Shown here: piece by piece, positions 3,932-8,580 of the stretch
Numbering within the stretch: position 1 is the first letter of the stretch
How the letters are laid out: the number at the start of each line of letters is the position of its first letter
DNA from: Methanosarcina sp.
GTDB lineage: Archaea; Halobacteriota; Methanosarcinia; Methanosarcinales; Methanosarcinaceae
Assembly: GCA_024280975.1 (NCBI GenBank)
Contig: JAMXLQ010000165.1
Coordinates: 1 to 8,580, forward strand
Reading direction: 5' to 3'
DNA length: 8,580 bases
Translations under genes and position numbers: made by a program
Notes under the pieces: generated by a model
Database searches by the model: none
Told to the model about the DNA's origin: nothing
What the model saw: the letters and a program-made list of their open reading frames with translations, nothing else

Positions 3932-6793
3932 CTATGATTTTAAGCCGATTTGAGTCAGATTGTCTTTTTCTGCTACTCTAAATTTCATAGTGAACTCTGT
4001 GCCATTTTTACTTTTCAATTCAAACTTCCCATCCAATTGGTCTACAAGAGAAGTTACAAGCTGAAATCCAAGACTATCAAGATCTTCAATATTAAGATTT
4101 TCGGGAATGCCTACACCATTGTCGGAAATAGTCAGAATAAAAGCGGGACTGGTACTCTCCCAGTCTTTACTTTCAAGTTCTGTGAATTCTTCTCTGTGAA
4201 GTTTTATTTGAATTTCTCCTTTTTTTCTATCAGGAAATGCATGTTTCAATGAATTGGAAACAAGTTCGTTAATGATTATCCCCAGCGGGACAGCAGTATC
4301 TATATCGAAGAGAAGGTTCTCTTCGAGATCCATACTTAAACTGATATCGGTATTCCCAAGCCTGTATGTCTGGAAAAGAGTATTAGTGAGTTCCTGAATG
4401 TATGGAGAAAAGTTTAGGGTTTCAAATCCTCCACCCTTGTACAGCTCCTCATGGATAAGAGCCATTGATATGACTCTGTCCTGACTTTCTCTGAAAGCCT
4501 CCAAAACTTCGGAATTCCCAATACATTCGCGGTTTTTGAACTGTTCAGCCTGAAGGTCCAGCAGGGAGGAAATTACCTGAAGGTTATTCTTGATTCTATG
4601 ATGGATTTCCTTTTTACGGGCAGTTTCAATATTTGCTAGGACTTCTTCAGCTTTTTTGCGCTCGGTGATATCAGTTAACATGCCCAGGTAGCCTACAAAC
4701 TTACCTTCCTTATTAAAAAGGGATTTGGCGCTTATAAGTCCCCATATAAATGAACCATCCTTACGCATTAACTTCAATTCATAACTATCATTGATACCCT
4801 GCCTTCTCTTTTCAAAACTTCTTTTGGCAATAGGCATGCTTTCTTCACTAATAAAGTCCCATATAGGTCTACCGATAAGCTCTTCCAGAGTGTATCCTGA
4901 AGTTTCCATTATTTTATTGGCGTAAATAATCTTAGCTTCATCATCCACCAAGTATATACCCTCGTTAGAAATTTCAACGATGTTGCGGTACTTTTCCTCA
5001 CTTTCTCTAAGTTTTTCTTCTGCTTCTTTTCTCCTAGTTATATCTGTGGCAATGATCGAGGCAGCGGTTATCTTTCCTTGGTTATCAAAAACTGGAAAAA
5101 TAGTAAGTGAAACATTTATTACCTTCCCATCCTTTCTTAGTCTTAAGGTTTCATATTGCTGGATCTTTTCTCCCCGTTTAACCATTTGACTTAATTTTTC
5201 AGTTTCTCCGGTCAATATGGAGGGTTCTAAGATGGATATGGGTTTATCTAGAATTTCTTCCGCGGAATAACCGTAAACGTATTCTGCTCCTTTATTCCAG
5301 CTTGTGATAATACCATCAAAAGATTTAGTTATGATGGCCTCAGTTGATGATTCGACAACGTTGGCTAAATTCTGAATTTTCTCTTCAGCTTTCTTATGCT
5401 CTGTTATATCTTGAGTTGTCCCTATAACTCGAACAGGATTCTCTTTCTCATCAAAAACAATTTCAGATTTTGAATGGACTATTCGTTCTTTTTCATTGGA
5501 TAGAATTATCCTGAAATTAATGTCAGAAGGCTTTCCTTTTAATGCCTCTTTAGCGGCATTATCTATGTGTTTTCGATCGTCTGGATGTACGTAATTTAAG
5601 AAAGTATCGTAATTTATTTTTGATTTTTGAGGCTTAAGTCCAAAAATACGATACATTTCATCAGACCAATGGAATTCATTGCTTGCAAAGTCCAGTTCCC
5701 AGTTTCCAAGATGAGCTATTTCTTGAGCTTCTGCAAGACTTTTTTCACTCTGCTTCAATGAATCATAAGCTTTCTGAAGTTCTTCCGTACGGTCTTTAAC
5801 CAAGTTATCTAAGTTGTCGAGTGTGGCTTTCAACTTAGCCTCTGCTTCTTTGCTCTTTGTAATGTCGCTGGCAGCCCCAAACCACTCAACAATTTCACCA
5901 TTCGCATCCAGCAACGGAACCGCACGTGAGAAGATCCATCCCAAGCTACCGTCCGCTAGCCGGACCCGATGTTCCAGCTCGTAAATGCTCTTCGTCCGCA
6001 TGGCTTCGTTGATAACGGCCATCACATGCGGCTGATCTTCCAGAGGAACATATTCCTGAAGCCAAGTACGGCTGGGACTTTCAGTATTGGCAAGAAAGCC
6101 TCGACCATAAAGATAGCGCATCTCGCTCCAATCAGGACTTACACGATATACAATTACTGAACTGGCTGTTACTAGAGCACTAAAACGCTCTTCACTCACA
6201 CTCAGTTCTGCCTCAACCTGCTTGCATTCCTTATTATTTTTCTGACAGGAACATTCTATCCGCTCCCATTTACCTTCTTTTTTAGTTAAAGCAAACTGGT
6301 GATTTGCAACAATGTCTAGGACGTCAGTTGCACTGAACTTGTCAATTGGATAAGTACATAGAGATATCATTGGGTATTTGCCTATAATAGAGCCCAATAA
6401 TTCTTCATGATCAAAGAAATCGTTTCCACTATATCTCAAACCATCGTATCCGCTGGCTAGAGCCTTATTGATTTTTTCAATCAAATGATTAAATATCATG
6501 TGCGGATCCTCTTCTACATGCCGATAAGTGTAGGAAAGAATCTCGATTTGCCCGTTCTCTAAATAAAAATTAATATCAGGAATATACGTATTCAGGGCTT
6601 CTTTTGCTTCTTCTTTGTCCAGTTGTTCTGATATAACCCACAAGCAAAATTCATTATTCTCCAATCCTGCCTTGAAGTAGGGAATAAGTATGTTTACTAA
6701 ATCTTCTTTTGTCTGGTAGAACTGGCAGAAGTGTGCTCCCCATGATATTTCCCCAGCAATGCCAATACCAGATTTTCTCATTTTTTCGCCCAT
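3932..6793 (-). CDS. MEDS-PAS(x4)-HisKA_2-HATPase sensor histidine kinase
   Basis: The 953-residue protein is a soluble sensor kinase with no membrane segment or signal peptide. Residues 16-172 form a MEDS domain (W18-G-A-H-F-C-Q-F-Y; ANHQFALTKKEGKW near 163-176). This type is proposed to sense simple methylated or hydrocarbon compounds in methanogens and methylotrophs. A Cys cluster (181, 183, 190) links it to PAS1 (about 200-312). A coiled-coil linker (313-355) leads to PAS2 (352-468), PAS3 (475-588) and PAS4 (598-712), each ending in the usual D-I-T-x-x-K motif. The H-box E-I-H-H-R-I-K-N-N-L-Q (729-739) is of the HisKA_2 type, with His731 the likely phosphoacceptor. The ATPase domain shows the N-box around Asn842-Glu843 and the G1 box D891-N-G-V-G-I. 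The ATG start is backed by GGAGA (6807-6803) nine bases upstream. No receiver or output gene lies nearby, so it is an orphan kinase here. PAS1 DNA is markedly GC-richer than the rest. No frame break is seen. Confidence 0.95.
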   Translation of the reverse strand: MGEKMRKSGIGIAGEISWGAHFCQFYQTKEDLVNILIPYFKAGLENNEFCLWVISEQLDKEEAKEALNTYIPDINFYLENGQIEILSYTYRHVEEDPHMIFNHLIEKINKALASGYDGLRYSGNDFFDHEELLGSIIGKYPMISLCTYPIDKFSATDVLDIVANHQFALTKKEGKWERIECSCQKNNKECKQVEAELSVSEERFSALVTASSVIVYRVSPDWSEMRYLYGRGFLANTESPSRTWLQEYVPLEDQPHVMAVINEAMRTKSIYELEHRVRLADGSLGWIFSRAVPLLDANGEIVEWFGAASDITKSKEAEAKLKATLDNLDNLVKDRTEELQKAYDSLKQSEKSLAEAQEIAHLGNWELDFASNEFHWSDEMYRIFGLKPQKSKINYDTFLNYVHPDDRKHIDNAAKEALKGKPSDINFRIILSNEKERIVHSKSEIVFDEKENPVRVIGTTQDITEHKKAEEKIQNLANVVESSTEAIITKSFDGIITSWNKGAEYVYGYSAEEILDKPISILEPSILTGETEKLSQMVKRGEKIQQYETLRLRKDGKVINVSLTIFPVFDNQGKITAASIIATDITRRKEAEEKLRESEEKYRNIVEISNEGIYLVDDEAKIIYANKIMETSGYTLEELIGRPIWDFISEESMPIAKRSFEKRRQGINDSYELKLMRKDGSFIWGLISAKSLFNKEGKFVGYLGMLTDITERKKAEEVLANIETARKKEIHHRIKNNLQVISSLLDLQAEQFKNRECIGNSEVLEAFRESQDRVISMALIHEELYKGGGFETLNFSPYIQELTNTLFQTYRLGNTDISLSMDLEENLLFDIDTAVPLGIIINELVSNSLKHAFPDRKKGEIQIKLHREEFTELESKDWESTSPAFILTISDNGVGIPENLNIEDLDSLGFQLVTSLVDQLDGKFELKSKNGTEFTMKFRVAEKDNLTQIGLKS

Positions 6794-6919
6794 TCAATAT
6801 TTTCTCCAAGTTTGAGAATGTAAGCGCAAAAAGTTCATTTTTATAGGTTTTCGACTCTTGAATTGTCAGAAATCTTTTGCACCTGCGAGCATCTCTGTTC
6901 TTATCATTTATAAAAAAGC

Positions 6920-6961
6920 GCTTATATAAATAAGCCTAATGTATTTAAGTTTTATATATTC
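6920..6961 (-). promoter_or_regulatory. Candidate promoter(s) of the sensor kinase gene
   Basis: Two minus-strand TATA-like boxes are present: TTTATATAAG (6930-6921) and ATATATAAAA (6960-6951), implying starts near 6900 or 6930 and a leader of about 100-135 nt. The nearer box is covered by a perfect six-base inverted repeat, GCTTAT-ATAA-ATAAGC (6920-6935). A protein bound there would compete with TBP, so it is a plausible operator, by inference only. Confidence 0.45.
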
Positions 6962-7010
6962 TTTGTGTACAAAAATAATTATTCGCTTGAGAGTTAATAA
7001 CCAGAAACTT

Positions 7011-7027
7011 TTTAGAATTATTCTAAA
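7011..7027. repeat. Perfect 17-bp palindrome
   Basis: TTTAGAAT (7011-7018) and ATTCTAAA (7020-7027) are perfect inverted halves around one central T. A compact dyad of this size is typical of a dimeric regulator's site. It lies about 50 bp upstream of the farther kinase TATA box, so it may be an upstream control site for the kinase. Chance occurrence in AT-rich DNA is also possible. Confidence 0.4.
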
Positions 7028-7055
7028 TTTCAAAAAAATCACCGCGAAAAACGAA

Positions 7056-7152
7056 ATAAAAATAAGTAGGTAAAAAGGAAAGACAGTTACATAGTTTATA
7101 ATATCAAATATTTGTTCAGATACTCATGTTGCCTATTATAAAAATAAGTAGG
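7056..7152. repeat. Two 15-bp direct repeats, 82 bp apart
   Basis: ATAAAAATAAGTAGG occurs exactly at 7056-7070 and again at 7138-7152. Nothing else between them repeats clearly. Function is unknown: candidates are binding sites for one regulator, or the ends of a small deleted insert. Confidence 0.5.
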
Positions 7153-7266
7153 GCATAAAGGCCATAACACTTTTTGGATAGACTCTAAATCAAGTTTTGG
7201 GATGAGCTCATATGTATGCTCTAAATTTTCTAAATTAGATTTTTTGAATAACTTAATGTTTCCTCA

Positions 7267-7701
7267 TTACATCAGACCAATCTGTCTCATCAATCCAACT
7301 AGGTCGTAAAAAAGCTTCTCTTCTATAATCTCACCATTTTTCCAGTGAGCAACTGTACAAAATTCCACATTAAATTTCTTATTTGTAGGCGAAGTTTCCT
7401 TTCCATCAGGACCCTTTATGGGGCCCTTCATAGTACCTGTAAATGTGGCCACTGAACATGTCCAGTCTCCCTGGCCAAAAAGTACTTTATACGGTCTGTT
7501 CTCAACATGATTGTCCGGAAACGTCTTAAAAAATTCAATAGCTTCTTCTCTATGTGCTTTTCTTCCTCTTGTTGGCTCCGATTGCCCTGGCCAATAAACA
7601 GCGGTATCTTCAGAGTGACGTTTATTGAACGTATCCCAATCCTGTGAATTCCATGCATCATCTAGTGTTTTCATCAATTGAAGGTTTTCCTCAACTGTCA
7701 A
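7267..7701 (-). CDS. SnoaL-like / NTF2-fold protein (ester cyclase-like)
   Basis: The 144-residue protein fits the small SnoaL/NTF2-like cone fold. It has an N-terminal helix with D-D-A-W-N-S-Q-D-W (14-22), then the strand region with H29, W37-P-G and R45-G-R-K-A-H-R-E-E. F-F-K-T-F-P-D (57-63) matches the F-x-x-x-F-P-D motif common in 'ester cyclase' SnoaL-like proteins. C-terminal strands are at 108-120 and 124-135. Members range from polyketide cyclases to isomerases and uncharacterised proteins; no substrate can be named, and polyketide chemistry is not implied. The start is TTG at 7701-7699: an in-frame TAA lies directly before it, and the Shine-Dalgarno GGGGTGA (7713-7707) sits five bases away. 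The next Met is residue 10. It is divergent from the ferredoxin gene across a 586-bp spacer and appears monocistronic. Confidence 0.85.
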   Translation of the reverse strand: MTVEENLQLMKTLDDAWNSQDWDTFNKRHSEDTAVYWPGQSEPTRGRKAHREEAIEFFKTFPDNHVENRPYKVLFGQGDWTCSVATFTGTMKGPIKGPDGKETSPTNKKFNVEFCTVAHWKNGEIIEEKLFYDLVGLMRQIGLM

Positions 7702-7706
7702 TTAAT

Positions 7707-7713
7707 TCACCCC
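7707..7713 (-). promoter_or_regulatory. Shine-Dalgarno site fixing a TTG start
   Basis: GGGGTGA on the minus strand contains GGTGA, complementary to the UCACC of the 16S rRNA 3' end, five bases before TTG at 7701. Together with the in-frame stop immediately upstream of that TTG, it favours TTG initiation over the internal ATG at codon 10. Confidence 0.6.
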
Positions 7714-8227
7714 TTAATTACTATTGACTTGCAGCAATTTATCAATAAAACATTCATTCTCAAATTACCCGAAAGTTGAGTATTAATGAGCTCCCCCAAT
7801 CAATATTAAGTTGGATTTATAAATTAGCTTCTATGCCATTTATTAAATTAATAAAGTTCAATGAATCTACATAACACCTTGTTTTCGTCCCCGAGATGCG
7901 TATGCAGGAAAACCTTATGTAAATTTAGGTTCTGTAAAGTCTGTACGGAATGGATAGTTTAAGATGTTCAATGTTAGCCGGAAAAAAATCCAATTCTCCG
8001 CAAACTTTACAAAATCCCATTTGTTTTCACAAGTGATGATTCCAATTTTATAACTTTCTAATTTACGGGCATTCGAATATTAGACGATTAATAAAATTGT
8101 ATAGATAGTTATAGTATTAGGTAAGAAAAAGGAAATGGAATTCCGAATATGCAAATACTTGATGTCCCCAACTGTACTTACTGAAAATTTAACTTAGTCC
8201 TTAGACTACACAGAACCATCAACCATG
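7714..8227. other. Divergent spacer between the SnoaL-like and ferredoxin genes
   Basis: No intact gene is supported. The part near 7735-7755 should carry the SnoaL-like gene's promoter, but no convincing TATA box stands out (GATAAATT is the nearest). The middle holds an open minus-strand frame without a start (7915-8079). A small hairpin, TAGTC-CTTA-GACTA, at 8195-8208 lies 20 bp upstream of the ferredoxin TATA box and could be an operator. Confidence 0.5.
7915..8079 (-). pseudogene. Start-less coding-like frame, possible gene or repeat remnant
   Basis: On the minus strand a frame stays open for 54 codons between TAA at 8082-8080 and TAA at 7917-7915. Its reading has a protein-like mix of residues, for example RKLESYKIGIITCENKWDF and then VKFAENW. 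It has no ATG or GTG and no Shine-Dalgarno; the only TTG is far inside. I do not recognise a family. It may be a decayed gene end or part of a dispersed intergenic repeat. A chance open frame in AT-rich DNA cannot be ruled out. Confidence 0.22.
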
Positions 8228-8235
8228 TTTATATG
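8228..8235 (+). promoter_or_regulatory. TATA box of the ferredoxin gene
   Basis: TTTATATG matches the archaeal TATA consensus. A start about 25 bases downstream falls near 8257, giving a leader of about 30 nt that contains the Shine-Dalgarno AAGGAGTG (8273-8280). Confidence 0.55.
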
Positions 8236-8287
8236 CAAAATTCAATGAGTGAAATTAACTTACCGATGGAATAAGGAGTGAAAAACT

Positions 8288-8464
8288 ATGGTAGCAAAAA
8301 TTAATGCCGACTCCTGCGCTGGTTGCGGAAGCTGTATAGGCGAATGCCCTACACGTGCAATTTCTCTCAATGACAATGATGTTTCATTTGTGACTGAAGA
8401 TAAATGCAATGACTGCGGCTTATGTTTAGATACATGCGTACATGGGGCAATTACCATTGTATAA
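8288..8464 (+). CDS. 2[4Fe-4S] ferredoxin (58 residues)
   Basis: The frame encodes a 58-residue bacterial-type ferredoxin. It is a small cytoplasmic electron carrier with two [4Fe-4S] clusters, of the kind methanogens use with hydrogenases and oxidoreductases. Cluster motif one is C10-x2-C13-x2-C16-x3-C20-P. Motif two is C40-x2-C43-x2-C46-x3-C50-V, where the usual Pro after the last Cys is replaced by Val51. The two halves show the expected internal symmetry (TRAISL and HGAITI after each motif). Length is typical for a stand-alone ferredoxin. The ATG is chosen for AAGGAGTG at 8273-8280, seven bases upstream, with a TATA box at 8228. The longer antisense frame at 8260-8457 is a shadow of this gene. 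The redox partner cannot be told from context: the nearest gene is the divergent SnoaL-like gene, and the downstream neighbour is outside the window. A weak hairpin, AATCT-AAG-AGATT (8474-8486), follows the stop. Confidence 0.93.
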   Translation: MVAKINADSCAGCGSCIGECPTRAISLNDNDVSFVTEDKCNDCGLCLDTCVHGAITIV

Positions 8465-8580
8465 GGCTCTAAAAATCTAAGAGATTGTGTGTTACTCTAG
8501 AAACAAGCCAGGATCAAGTTGTCGCAAAGATTAATCAAAGTTGTTTACTCAGGCAGACTTCATAAAAAACTCCCCACTCC
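8465..8580. other. Downstream flank of the ferredoxin gene
   Basis: Apart from the weak hairpin at 8474-8486, with no T tract, I see no feature in the last 116 bases. No convincing start of another gene is visible. Confidence 0.5.

Larger units (their letters stand above)
6794..7266. other. Spacer upstream of the kinase gene
   Basis: No gene is supported in these 473 bp. The part next to the kinase holds its probable promoter (6920-6961) and a leader of roughly 100 nt. Farther out are a 17-bp palindrome (7011-7027), a 15-bp direct repeat (7056-7070 and 7138-7152), and a small TCTAA-A-TTAGA dyad (7229-7239) followed by six T on the plus strand, just past the end of the SnoaL-like gene. The last may help terminate or separate transcripts. 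Confidence 0.5.

Noticed and set aside
7428..7661. 77-codon minus-strand frame inside the SnoaL-like gene
   Set aside because: Overlapping alternate frame of a recognisable SnoaL-like gene; no ribosome-binding site.
8260..8457. 65-codon minus-strand frame
   Set aside because: Antisense to the ferredoxin, whose two CxxCxxCxxxC motifs, TATA box and Shine-Dalgarno make the plus strand clearly the real gene.
1..8580. CRISPR array, insertion sequence, toxin-antitoxin or defence system
   Set aside because: No regularly spaced repeats, transposase motifs, terminal inverted repeats or recognisable defence genes were found on either strand.

Overview
The window looks like chromosomal DNA from a methanogenic archaeon, most likely Methanosarcina or a close relative. 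This is inferred from several features: very AT-rich spacers between genes of ordinary composition, archaeal TATA boxes instead of bacterial -35/-10 promoters, Shine-Dalgarno sites of the GGAGG/GGTGA type, a soluble histidine kinase with an N-terminal MEDS domain, a tRNA-Leu-like sequence with an encoded CCA end, and a short 2[4Fe-4S] ferredoxin. No species can be named from the sequence alone.

Layout, left to right. Positions 1-508 are an AT-rich spacer that ends in the promoter and leader of a small plus-strand gene (509-817). That gene encodes an exported, extremely cysteine-rich protein built on three copies of a nine-residue repeat. Two stem-loop/T-tract signals follow it. Three minus-strand genes come next: a DUF21-CBS-CorC membrane protein of the CNNM/CorC ('hemolysin') type (1088-2398), an HtpX-like M48 membrane metalloprotease (2646-3512, TTG start) and a 953-residue MEDS-PAS-PAS-PAS-PAS-HisKA_2-HATPase sensor kinase (3932-6793). 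A fourth minus-strand gene encodes a small SnoaL/NTF2-fold protein (7267-7701, TTG start with a good Shine-Dalgarno site). A plus-strand ferredoxin gene missing from simple ORF lists (8288-8464) closes the window.

The spacers hold less obvious material. Between the protease and the kinase, on the plus strand, lies an 88-nt relic of a tRNA-Leu(UAG) gene. It keeps the variable arm, T-loop and CCA end but has a wrecked anticodon stem. Two other spacers (2418-2633 and 7915-8079, both minus strand) contain open, coding-like frames without a usable start, probably gene or repeat remnants.

The genes do not form an evident operon or pathway. Spacers of about 250-590 bp, separate TATA boxes and terminator-like structures suggest separate transcription units: envelope functions (protease, CNNM-type protein, Cys-rich exported protein), an orphan cytoplasmic sensor with no adjacent receiver gene, and an electron carrier. 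No CRISPR array, insertion sequence or defence system was seen. The most unusual items are the Cys-rich repeat protein, the tRNA-Leu relic, and a GC-rich patch in the kinase that coincides with its first PAS domain.
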